The notes under the pieces: generated by a model
The model's input: only the letters and a program-made list of their open reading frames with translations
Database searches by the model: none
What the model was told of the DNA's origin: nothing
Shown: in pieces, positions 15,867-23,036 of the stretch
How positions within the stretch are numbered: position 1 is the first letter of the stretch
Layout: the number at the start of each line of letters is the position of its first letter
Position numbers and translations under genes: made by a program
Assembly: GCA_964468125.1 (NCBI GenBank)
Contig: CAYXVF010000047.1
Location: forward strand, 1-45,079
From: CAYXVF01 sp964468125
GTDB taxonomy: Bacteria > Myxococcota > XYA12-FULL-58-9 > CAYXVF01
Reading direction: 5' to 3'
DNA: 45,079 nt

Positions 15867-16334
15867 TCAGGCAGGGTCGGATTTTGGACTCAAAAGGACT
15901 ACATCCACGCGTCCGTTCCCTACCTCCGCGGCGGCGTTGAGGAAGCGGTCTTCGAGCCCTTCCGGTGCCGCGAGGGCGATCTTGCCGACACCTGCCCGCT
16001 CGCAGACCGACAGGGCTCGTTCGCACAACTCGCGCAAGGCATCGCGGGTGACCCCGTTCTTCGGGCCGAGACCGAAGAGAAAGAATCGACGGGGGCCGAG
16101 GCGCCCCCGAGTCGGCGCGAGGAGAATTTCACCGAGATCGCCAGAAAACGAGCCTGACAGCAGGGCGCGTGAAAGTGCCCCGTTCGTTCGCCAGTCCACG
16201 AAGCCAGCAACGCCGCGCAGAGGCCGGACATCGCTCGGAACGAACAAAGCGACCGCCTCGTGCTCCAAGCCATCCAGACCCGCGAGGTCTCCGACACGCG
16301 TCGGCAGCGCTGCGCTGATCGCTTTGGCGCTCAC
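15867..16334 (-). CDS. stand-alone peptidase M17 N-terminal-type domain
   Basis: A 155-residue protein that looks like the N-terminal (non-catalytic, macro-like) domain of leucyl aminopeptidases. The pattern includes HEAVALFVPSDVRPL, NGALSRALLSGSFSGDLGEI, LLAPTRGRLGPRRFFLFGLG, and TRDALRELCERALSVCERAGVGKIALAAP. The protein ends there: the catalytic M17 domain with its zinc ligands and NTDAEGR motif is absent, and the next gene is DUF4388. It starts with GTG in a GTGA overlap with the nusB stop, so it is probably translationally coupled to nusB. In full enzymes this domain helps hexamer assembly and can bind DNA in E. coli PepA; what it does alone is unknown. Confidence 0.72.
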   Translation of the reverse strand: MSAKAISAALPTRVGDLAGLDGLEHEAVALFVPSDVRPLRGVAGFVDWRTNGALSRALLSGSFSGDLGEILLAPTRGRLGPRRFFLFGLGPKNGVTRDALRELCERALSVCERAGVGKIALAAPEGLEDRFLNAAAEVGNGRVDVVLLSPKSDPA

Positions 16335-16744
16335 GCACGCTCTCCGATGCGGTCGAGGATGCCGTTCAGGAACGAGGCCGCTTCTCCGCCGGAGAAGCGT
16401 TTGCCGATTTCGATGGCCTCGTTGATGCTCGCGCTGCGCGGTATGTCCGCGCAGTGTAGGATTTCGTAGGCCGCGAGACGTAGGAGATTGCGGTCGACCT
16501 TGGCCATGCGGTCGAGCTTCCAGTTGGCCGATGCGCCGTTGAGGATCGAATCGAGCTCCTCGACCCGTTGTGCAACCCCGAGAACGAGACGCTCGGCAAA
16601 ACTACGCTGCTCCGGCGTGACCGGATCAAAGCTGTCCCAGTAGCGCTGCATCTCGTTGGCCACGTCGGCCCCCGCTCCGAGGTGACCGCCCACGTCCAGT
16701 TGATATAGAATTTGAAGCGCGCATTCTCGCGCCCGGCGTCGCAT
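16331..16744 (-). CDS. nusB: transcription antitermination factor NusB
   Basis: NusB binds boxA RNA together with NusE (ribosomal protein S10) and supports antitermination of rRNA transcription. This 137-residue protein has the normal size and all-helical pattern: RRRARECALQILYQLDVGG, FAERLVLGVAQRVEELDSIL, NWKLDRMAKVDRNLLRLAAYEIL and ASINEAIEIGKRFSGGEAASFLNGILDRI. The frame extends upstream to 16996, but that part lies inside ribH in another frame, so I chose the ATG at 16744, which shares one base with the ribH stop. ribH-nusB is a common arrangement. Its stop overlaps the following M17-like gene. Confidence 0.95.
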   Translation of the reverse strand: MRRRARECALQILYQLDVGGHLGAGADVANEMQRYWDSFDPVTPEQRSFAERLVLGVAQRVEELDSILNGASANWKLDRMAKVDRNLLRLAAYEILHCADIPRSASINEAIEIGKRFSGGEAASFLNGILDRIGERA

Positions 16745-17226
16745 CAGCGGCTTCGCTCCTCGGCTACTGCCTTCAGAACGTTGACGGTTTCGATCGCACT
16801 CAATGTCGCCTCGGCGCCCTTGTTTCCGGCTTTGGTGCCAGCGCGCTCGATCGCTTGCTCGATCGTGTCGGTGGTCAAGACACCAAAGATCACCGGAACG
16901 TCCGTATCCCAGCCCGCTTGCGCGATCCCCTTGGCCGCTTGGCCCGCGACGTAGTCGAAGTGTGCCGTGGCACCCCGAATCACCGCGCCGAGGCAAATGA
17001 TGGCATCAAAGCGACCGGTCTTGGCCATCCGGCGGGCGACGAGAGGGATCTCGAAGGCACCGGGAACCCACGCCACGGTGATGTTCGCGCCATCGACGCC
17101 ATGGCGAACGGCCGCATCGGTAGCGCCTTCGACCAACTTGCTGGTGATGAAATCGTTGAATCGACCGGCGACGATCCCGAGCTTCAGTTCGGTCCCGATC
17201 AGGTTTCCTTCGAGCATGTGAGCCAT
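16744..17226 (-). CDS. ribH: 6,7-dimethyl-8-ribityllumazine synthase
   Basis: RibH condenses 3,4-dihydroxybutanone 4-phosphate with the ribitylamino-pyrimidine to make lumazine, the direct precursor of riboflavin. Family stretches are LGIVAGRFNDFITSKLVEGA, VPGAFEIPLVARRMA, IICLGAVIRGATAHFDYVAGQAAKGI with its catalytic His region, VPVIFGVLTTDTIEQAIERAG and GNKGAEATLSAIE. I chose the ATG at 17226 (MAHMLEGN, 160 residues), with a GGGGGA just upstream; a GTG at 17256 would add ten residues overlapping ribBX, and an ATG three codons in is also possible. It is co-transcribed with ribE, ribBX and nusB. Confidence 0.95.
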   Translation of the reverse strand: MAHMLEGNLIGTELKLGIVAGRFNDFITSKLVEGATDAAVRHGVDGANITVAWVPGAFEIPLVARRMAKTGRFDAIICLGAVIRGATAHFDYVAGQAAKGIAQAGWDTDVPVIFGVLTTDTIEQAIERAGTKAGNKGAEATLSAIETVNVLKAVAEERSR

Positions 17227-17242
17227 GGTTCCCCCGAGCTTA

Positions 17243-18421
17243 TCAGTCGCGGCCACCGCCGATCAGCTCCAATTTAGGGGTGCCGCTCGCCGAGCCCTCG
17301 CTCAGCGGTACCACGTCCTCGATCGTGAGCCCATAGCCATCGAGCCCGGCGGGGCGCTTTGAGGTGTTGGACAGGAGCCTGAGCCGCTGCAGGCCGAGGT
17401 CCCGGAGCATCTGTGCTCCGATCCCGATCTGGCGCAGGGTGCGCTCGCGTTCGGTCGGTCCCTTCTCGTCCGGCGCGAGGTCCTCGTCGGAGCCGATCGC
17501 TCGAATACACTCCTCGAGGGTTCGGTAGGGCACGTCGCGGTCGAGGCAGATCAACACGCCCACGTCCTCTTCGCCCATCCGATCGAGCGCCGAATGGAGC
17601 AAGGCCCGCTCGTCGCTGAAGAGATCGCCGAGCACACTCGAGAACCCGTATCCGGAGTGGACCCGGACGAGAGGAACCGAGCTCGGGTCCAGATCGCCTT
17701 TGACCACGACGAGGTGCTGGCGGCTGTCTAGAGTAGTTCCGTAGGCGATGAGCTCCACTTCGCCCCAGACCGGATGACGGACCCGTCGCGACACGATCCG
17801 ATAGACCAAGGACTCTTTGGCCAGTCGGTACTCGATCAATTCGGCGATGGTTACGATGAGCAGGCCGTGTTTGTCCGCGAAGCGCTCCAGGTCGTCCATC
17901 CGAGCCATCGTGCCATCGTCGTTCATGATCTCGCAGATGACGCCGCTCGGGTTCAGCCCGGCGAGACGCGCCAGGTCCACGACCGCCTCCGTGTGTCCGG
18001 TGCGGACCAGACAGCCACCCTGACGCGCCCGGAGTGGGAAAATGTGCCCGGGACGCGAAAGGTCGTCGGGGCCTGAGCTCGGATCGACGGCGACCTTGAT
18101 CGTGTGCGCCCGATCCGCGGCCGAGATCCCCGTGGTCACCCCCCGAGCCGCTTCGATCGACACGGTGAAAGCGGTGCCAAAACCATGGCTTTGCTGCTCG
18201 ACCATCATGGGCAGATCGAGCTTCCGAATCCGATCCTCGGTCAGCGACAGGCAAATCAGCCCCCGCCCCTCTTTGGCCATGAAATTGATCGCTTCCGGGG
18301 TGACGAGCTCAGCTGCCATGCAGAGGTCGCCTTCGTTTTCGCGGTCTTCGTCGTCGACGACGATCACCATCTTACCCGCTCGAAACGCGTCGATCGCAGC
18401 TTGAACTCGCGATAGTGCCAT
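17243..18421 (-). CDS. ribB: 3,4-DHBP synthase with degenerate GTP-cyclohydrolase-II-like domain (RibBX type)
   Basis: The N-terminal half (about residues 1-200) is a complete DHBP synthase, which converts ribulose 5-phosphate to 3,4-dihydroxybutanone 4-phosphate; it shows VIVVDDEDRENEGDL, HGFGTAFTVSIEA, RPGHIFPL and RTGHTEAVVDLARLAG. The C-terminal half (about 205-392) aligns with GTP cyclohydrolase II, but where active enzymes have the zinc cysteines (consensus HSECLTGDVF and LRCDCG) it reads VRVHSGYGFSSVLGDLFSDE. All three cysteines are gone and the following RQEGRG-type segment is lost, so it should not be a GTP cyclohydrolase II. Such RibBX fusions are known in Proteobacteria, with no settled function for the X domain. 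It shares one base with the ribE stop (TGATG). Confidence 0.93.
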   Translation of the reverse strand: MALSRVQAAIDAFRAGKMVIVVDDEDRENEGDLCMAAELVTPEAINFMAKEGRGLICLSLTEDRIRKLDLPMMVEQQSHGFGTAFTVSIEAARGVTTGISAADRAHTIKVAVDPSSGPDDLSRPGHIFPLRARQGGCLVRTGHTEAVVDLARLAGLNPSGVICEIMNDDGTMARMDDLERFADKHGLLIVTIAELIEYRLAKESLVYRIVSRRVRHPVWGEVELIAYGTTLDSRQHLVVVKGDLDPSSVPLVRVHSGYGFSSVLGDLFSDERALLHSALDRMGEEDVGVLICLDRDVPYRTLEECIRAIGSDEDLAPDEKGPTERERTLRQIGIGAQMLRDLGLQRLRLLSNTSKRPAGLDGYGLTIEDVVPLSEGSASGTPKLELIGGGRD

Positions 18422-19065
18422 CAGCTAAAACCCTTATCCTTCAAGAATTCTTCGGTCAGCCCTTTGGCCTCAGGGGTGACCCCCGCTTGGATCAGTCGTT
18501 CGAGGTAGCGCGCGATCACGTCGACCTCGAGATTGACGTCGTTGCCGACGGTCCAGGGGCCAGGAGCGGTGACCTCGAGGGTGTGAGGAATGAGGCCGAC
18601 AAAAAAGATCCGGTCCTCTACCCCGGTGACAGTGAGAGACACGCCAGAGATCGTGATCGACCCACGGGGTGCGATGTAGCGGATGATCTCCTTGGGCGCT
18701 TCGATCCCCACGTAGAGCGCACTCTGCACGCGCTTCGCGGAGACCACTTTGCCGACACCATCGACGTGGCCCATCACGTAGTGTCCGCCCAGGCGCGAGT
18801 TCGGGGTGAGCGACTGCTCGAGATTGACGACGTCCCCTTTGCGAAGGTTCCCGATCGTCGTGCGCAGGAGCGTCTCGGTCGCGGCCTCAAAAGACAGGGT
18901 GTTCACGCCCTTCTCGACCACGGTCAGACAGCAACCGTCGATACAGATGGAGGCGCCGATTTCCACGCGCTCCGCCGGGAGCGCGCTCTCGATCGTGAGT
19001 CGGCGCGGGCTTTCCCCGGTCGCCGCGGACACGACGCCGGTCGTTTCAACGAGTCCGGTAAACAT
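18421..19065 (-). CDS. ribE: riboflavin synthase (alpha subunit)
   Basis: Riboflavin synthase dismutates two lumazine molecules to riboflavin and a pyrimidine. The 214-residue protein has the expected two lumazine-binding barrels. The first runs from MFTGLVETTGVV through GASICIDGCCLTVV; the second contains GGHYVMGHVDGVGKV and GSITISGVSLTV. Both begin with the family's related core and together give the normal length. The C-terminal helix VDVIARYLERLIQ is the trimerisation helix. It starts with ATG and is followed by ribBX through a one-base overlap. ribD is not in the cluster, and I see no FMN riboswitch in the 42-bp gap upstream. Confidence 0.96.
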   Translation of the reverse strand: MFTGLVETTGVVSAATGESPRRLTIESALPAERVEIGASICIDGCCLTVVEKGVNTLSFEAATETLLRTTIGNLRKGDVVNLEQSLTPNSRLGGHYVMGHVDGVGKVVSAKRVQSALYVGIEAPKEIIRYIAPRGSITISGVSLTVTGVEDRIFFVGLIPHTLEVTAPGPWTVGNDVNLEVDVIARYLERLIQAGVTPEAKGLTEEFLKDKGFS

Positions 19066-19107
19066 CGAGACCTGCGGTAAGGCCTCGATGCGAAAATGGC
19101 AAGGGGA

Positions 19108-20526
19108 TCAACGCCGTAGGCGAGCGTAGAAGGTGAAGCGAGCGCCCTCGCGCTCCACCCGGAACGCGCTCCGGTCGCTGGTGCGGTCACTGGTCGCAGG
19201 CAACCGAAGAGCACCGGCGAGGCCCTGGAGAAAGTTCTCCCCTTGGCCATAGAGGACGGAACGGCCATTGATGAGCATCTCTGGCGGCTCCTCCGGGGCA
19301 ACCATCGTGAGAACGCGCTTGAGAGCGTTTTCATCCGTAGAGAGCCAGACCGCATCCGGCGCGAAGGCAACGAACGCCCGGCGCCCCCCGTCCCGGAGCC
19401 GAAAGCCCTCGACCTCGCCCCACTGGACCGGCCGTGGGGCGAGCGACGGATACGCCGCGAAAAGTGCCTCCACCAGCGCCTTGGCTGCGACCGGATCGGC
19501 GATCTCCAAGCGCGCGAGCGCCGCACCCTTTTTCTCGATGAAGACGGTCCAGCGCTTCGCCCCGAGTCCGAGGATATCGCGGTCGAGGCTCTTGCCGGTC
19601 TGGCCCTCGAGCGCGGCGATCTGCGCCTGAACCAGGGTCAGCTGCAGCGGATTGTCCGCCGACATGAAGAAGTACGCGGCGCGAAGGACCTGCGCGGGCA
19701 CCACCGAAGCGGTCACGAAGCCGCGTGCGTCCTCGGGCACACTCGCGGGCCAGCGCACGTCCAAGGCCGGGCCGAGGGCCGCGACGGCGCCGCTCGTGTC
19801 GCCTCGGAGGGTGGTCTCCGAGGTAATCCGCGCCTCTCGGCGATTCGGTAGCTCAACGGCGAAAGGGGTCATCTGCATGCCCGCGAGACCCAGACGGCCG
19901 ATCAAGCGCGCAACGACGTCTCCCCTGGGCTGTTTCAGCAACCAGCCGAAGGCACGCGGGACGTGGATGAGCCCGCGCAAATCTGCACGGGGCGCGTAGC
20001 TCACCATCGAACGAAACGCTTCGTCGTCGGCGAGCGATGGCGACTTGGCCTCACCGAAGTCGCGCACGCGCGCGCCGTCGAGCGCCCATCCCACGCGCCC
20101 TTCCTGCAGGTGTGCGGCGACCGTGACGCTCCTTTGTCCGCCATTGAGAGTCTGGAGACTCCAACCGTTCTCCTCGCGAGCGGCTTCCGACTTCATGCCG
20201 AGCTGCGTCCACCAGCGGGCCATGATGTCCCGAAGCGCAGCAGGCTCGCGCTGCACGTCCGCGCCGAGTACGAGATCGGGCGTGCCGCTCTGCACGGTGC
20301 CGTACCACGCCGCCATGAGGCGTAGACTCGCGCTACGAACCACCCGCGCGTCGCTGCCGAGGAGGAGTGGAACCCAGCGCCGGAAAGACGAGCGCTCCAG
20401 GGTCTGCAGGCTGCGCGACGCATCTGGGATCTCCATGATCGCCAGGGGCTTCGCCTCGAAGGAGCGCTCCAGGGTCGGCCACGGTGCCGTCGCAAACAAG
20501 ATGAGAAGAGCGGCCATGCCGTTCAC
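19108..20526 (-). CDS. uncharacterised secreted or envelope protein (472 aa)
   Basis: I do not recognise a named family with confidence. The N-terminus (NGMAALLILFATAPWP) looks like a signal peptide or anchor. The rest mixes strands and helices (IMEIPDASRSLQTLERSSF, WYGTVQSGTPDLVLGADVQ, AARADLRGLIHVPRAFG, FVAFAPDAVWLSTDENALKRVL), a pattern reminiscent of the DUF3352-type proteins that use a repeated fold with DAVWLSTDENAL-like units. The GTG start has GGAGG eight bases upstream and overlaps the cinA stop by four bases, so it is coupled to cinA. It is followed by ribE after about 40 bp. Nothing in the sequence suggests an enzyme; its place in a riboflavin operon may be incidental. Confidence 0.75.
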   Translation of the reverse strand: MNGMAALLILFATAPWPTLERSFEAKPLAIMEIPDASRSLQTLERSSFRRWVPLLLGSDARVVRSASLRLMAAWYGTVQSGTPDLVLGADVQREPAALRDIMARWWTQLGMKSEAAREENGWSLQTLNGGQRSVTVAAHLQEGRVGWALDGARVRDFGEAKSPSLADDEAFRSMVSYAPRADLRGLIHVPRAFGWLLKQPRGDVVARLIGRLGLAGMQMTPFAVELPNRREARITSETTLRGDTSGAVAALGPALDVRWPASVPEDARGFVTASVVPAQVLRAAYFFMSADNPLQLTLVQAQIAALEGQTGKSLDRDILGLGAKRWTVFIEKKGAALARLEIADPVAAKALVEALFAAYPSLAPRPVQWGEVEGFRLRDGGRRAFVAFAPDAVWLSTDENALKRVLTMVAPEEPPEMLINGRSVLYGQGENFLQGLAGALRLPATSDRTSDRSAFRVEREGARFTFYARLRR

Positions 20527-21752
20527 GTGATCATCCTCCGGAGCAGCTCGAGCGCGCTGTAGGCGCTGACGATCTTATTCCGTCGTCGTTCAAACGGGTA
20601 ACGCAAACGCCGGATCTCCATCTTTCCCGGTGCAGCGGCGGCCATCCAAACTGTTCCCACGGGCTTATCGTCGCTCCCCCCACCGGGGCCGGCGATGCCG
20701 CTCACCGCAACCGCGCAATCGCAGCCCGACAGCTCGAGAGCGCCTTTGGCCATTTGTGTGACCACCGCTTCACTCACGGCCCCGTGAGCTTCGAGCTGTT
20801 CGTCGCTGACCCCCAGGAGCCTCTGCTTTGCTTCGTTCGCATAGACAACCCCGCCCCCCCAGAGTACGTCCGAAGACCCGGGTACATCCGTGAGCATGTC
20901 ACCGATGAGCCCGCCCGTGCACGATTCGGCGAGAACGAGTCGGTAGCCCTTGGCCCGGAGCGTCTGAAGGATCACCTCTGCGTAGCTCTCCTCGCCCGTG
21001 GTGAAGGTTTCCACTGCCAGCGCTCCCACCGCGCGAGCATGCGCGGCCTCTAGCGCCGTGACGTGCTCGACCTCGGACCGGAGGGTCACGTGAATCTCTG
21101 GAAAATGAGCCCGATACCCCTGCCGCACCATGGGGTACTCAGTGGCCAAGTCACTGAGCCTCGCGTCTACCTCGGCCTCGGCGATGCCAAAACACTTGAG
21201 AGCTCGCTTCTCGCGCGGAGTTGTCACGTCCCGGAGGGGCGCGATCAGCACCGCATCGATCATGCCGTCGAACTCGCGTGGCACACCCGGGACGGAGACA
21301 AAACGACAGCCCTCTACCACTAAGGAAAACCCTGGGGCGGTCCCGCGCGGGTTCTCGATCACCGCGGCACCGCGCGGTCGGTCCGCTTGTTTGCGTTGGT
21401 TCTCCGTGATCTTCCGGCCCCGAAAGCTCAGCATCTCTTCGATCCGCGCGACCTGTTGTTCGTCACGGACCATCCCCACCCCCGCCAAAGCGGCAAACGC
21501 TTCGGCGGTCACGTCGTCGCGAGTGGGGCCGAGGCCGCCGCTGACCACGCACACGTCAGTTCCACGCGCGATGATCGCTTTGGCTTCACGGACGATCGTG
21601 TCGATGTCGTCGAGAATCGTGGTGCGCTGTTGAATCGCGAGTCCGACCCCGTCCAAGCGCTGCGCCAGGCGGAGCGTATTGGTGTCGGCCACGCGGCCGT
21701 CGAGCAGCTCATCCCCGATCGCGAGCACCTCGATCCGTTTTGGGAGATCCAT
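20523..21752 (-). CDS. cinA: CinA: competence/damage-inducible protein, nicotinamide-nucleotide amidohydrolase
   Basis: CinA-family proteins join a MoCF-type domain (ADP-ribose pyrophosphatase activity in some members) to a C-terminal nicotinamide mononucleotide deamidase (PncC-like) domain, acting in NAD recycling. Both are present. N-terminal: LAIGDELLDGRVADTNT, VSGGLGPTRDDVTAEAFA and SVPGVPREFDGM. C-terminal: LAESCTGGLIGDMLTDVPGSSD, GGVVYANEAKQRLLGV and AVSGIAGPGGGSDDKPVGTVW. I used the ATG at 21752 (MDLPKRIE, 409 residues); a GTG at 21761 would add three residues. pgpA lies 54 bp upstream, and pgpA-cinA pairs are common. The stop overlaps the following unknown gene. Confidence 0.95.
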   Translation of the reverse strand: MDLPKRIEVLAIGDELLDGRVADTNTLRLAQRLDGVGLAIQQRTTILDDIDTIVREAKAIIARGTDVCVVSGGLGPTRDDVTAEAFAALAGVGMVRDEQQVARIEEMLSFRGRKITENQRKQADRPRGAAVIENPRGTAPGFSLVVEGCRFVSVPGVPREFDGMIDAVLIAPLRDVTTPREKRALKCFGIAEAEVDARLSDLATEYPMVRQGYRAHFPEIHVTLRSEVEHVTALEAAHARAVGALAVETFTTGEESYAEVILQTLRAKGYRLVLAESCTGGLIGDMLTDVPGSSDVLWGGGVVYANEAKQRLLGVSDEQLEAHGAVSEAVVTQMAKGALELSGCDCAVAVSGIAGPGGGSDDKPVGTVWMAAAAPGKMEIRRLRYPFERRRNKIVSAYSALELLRRMIT

Positions 21753-21806
21753 GCCCCGCACTCTGCAGCAGCGGCGTCCGAAATCAATAGAGCACGAGGT
21801 TGACGG

Positions 21807-22307
21807 CTACCAGCCGAGGAGAACACGCAGCCCGTGCATCACCGCGAGCCCCATCGCTCCGGCGACCAGATCGTCGACGACGACTCCGAGGCCACCGCTC
21901 ACGTTTTTGTCGAACCAGCTGACCGGCGGAGGTTTCACGATGTCGAAGACGCGAAAGACCACGAACCCAACGACCGCGGTAACGGGCGTGAACGGGATGA
22001 ACATGACGCATACCAACATGCCGGCGACCTCATCGATGACGATCGCGGAGACGTCGTGCGCGCCGTAGAGGGGTTCAGCGAGCGTGCTGATCCAGATCGC
22101 GAAGAGCGCAACGGCCAGGGTCACCGCGATCCACAGGAGCGCCCCGCGGCCGGAGAGCGCCCACCAGATCGGGATCGCGCCCAGCGTTCCCCAAGTCCCC
22201 GGAGCGAAGGGGATGAGCCCCAGACCGAGCGAGCTCGACGCGGCGATCACCAAACGGTCGCGCGTGCTCTCGAGCGTGGGCTGGGTGTTTGGTTTGTTGC
22301 GCATCAT
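21807..22307 (-). CDS. pgpA: phosphatidylglycerophosphatase A
   Basis: PgpA removes phosphate from phosphatidylglycerol phosphate to give phosphatidylglycerol in the inner membrane. The 166-residue protein has the family signature PFAPGTWGTLGAIP, then several membrane helices (ALLWIAVTLAVALFAIWIS, VIDEVAGMLVCVMFIPFTPV, AVVGFVVFRVFDIV) and the acidic motif KPPPVSWFDKNVSGGLGVVV with VDDLVAGAMG. The aspartates and glutamate typical of the active site (DEVAG, VDDL) are present. Start is at one of two consecutive ATG codons, 22307 or 22304. It is divergent from greB with 72 bp between, and is the first gene of the pgpA-cinA-rib operon. Confidence 0.93.
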   Translation of the reverse strand: MMRNKPNTQPTLESTRDRLVIAASSSLGLGLIPFAPGTWGTLGAIPIWWALSGRGALLWIAVTLAVALFAIWISTLAEPLYGAHDVSAIVIDEVAGMLVCVMFIPFTPVTAVVGFVVFRVFDIVKPPPVSWFDKNVSGGLGVVVDDLVAGAMGLAVMHGLRVLLGW

Positions 22308-22379
22308 GGGAACGAGAGACTAAGGAGCGATACACCCCAGCAAGGGGCCCACACCGCGACTCGGGACAGGTCATAGGCC

Positions 22380-22889
22380 ATGCGTGACGAAGGCGAAAAG
22401 AAAAAGCCCCTCGGACGTCAGTACATCACTCGAGAGGGGTACGAAACGCTCAGCCGCGAGCTGCAGCAACTCTGGAAAGTGGAGCGCCCCCGGGTCACCC
22501 ACGAGGTCGAGGTCGCCGCCGCCCACGGCGATCGCTCGGAGAACGCCGAGTACATCTACGGCAAGAAGCGCTTGCGCGAGATCGACCGTCGATTGCGCTA
22601 CTTGAAGCGGCGGATCGAGGAGGTCACGATCGTCGATGAAGCTCCGTCTCATCGAGAACGGGTGTTTTTTGGCGCCTTCGTCACCGTCGTCAACGTCGCA
22701 GGAGAAGAGTCGCGCTATCGGATCGTGGGGGCGGACGAGACGGACGCGAAACGAGGGTACATCAGCATCGACTCACCGCTCGGCCGAGCGCTGATGGGCA
22801 AAAACCTCGACGATGAGGTCCGCGTTCGCCGCCCCAAGGGCGAAACGGTCCTAGAGATCGTGGACATCGAATACGCCGCGGAGCGCTGA
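22380..22889 (+). CDS. greB: transcription elongation factor GreB
   Basis: GreA/GreB factors bind stalled RNA polymerase through the secondary channel and stimulate cleavage of backtracked RNA. This 169-residue protein has the N-terminal coiled coil with the acidic tip AAHGDRSENAEYIYGKKRLR, whose Asp and Glu act in RNA cleavage, and the C-terminal FKBP-like domain (VFFGAFVTVV, YRIVGADETDAKRGYISIDSPLGRALMGK, DEVRVRRPKGETVLEIVDIEY). The EYIYGKKRLREIDRRLRYL pattern points to GreB rather than GreA. Start at the ATG 22380; the ribosome-binding site (ACAGGT) is weak. The surrounding genes do not suggest a specialised role. Confidence 0.95.
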   Translation: MRDEGEKKKPLGRQYITREGYETLSRELQQLWKVERPRVTHEVEVAAAHGDRSENAEYIYGKKRLREIDRRLRYLKRRIEEVTIVDEAPSHRERVFFGAFVTVVNVAGEESRYRIVGADETDAKRGYISIDSPLGRALMGKNLDDEVRVRRPKGETVLEIVDIEYAAER

Positions 22890-23036
22890 AGCCTGTTCCA
22901 TGAGCACCGCAAAATTTGCGACATCGTGACTCCACTGCCACGACAGGACCGCGAAGCCCCAGCGCCTAACCGCGTAACTCACCTTTTTCATTGGATATTT
23001 TTCAACGGCGCGAAATTTGCTCGCTGAACCTTTGGG

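Noticed and set aside
17243..18421. Annotation as a bifunctional RibBA
   Set aside because: The GTP cyclohydrolase II half lacks the zinc-binding cysteines and the catalytic segment.
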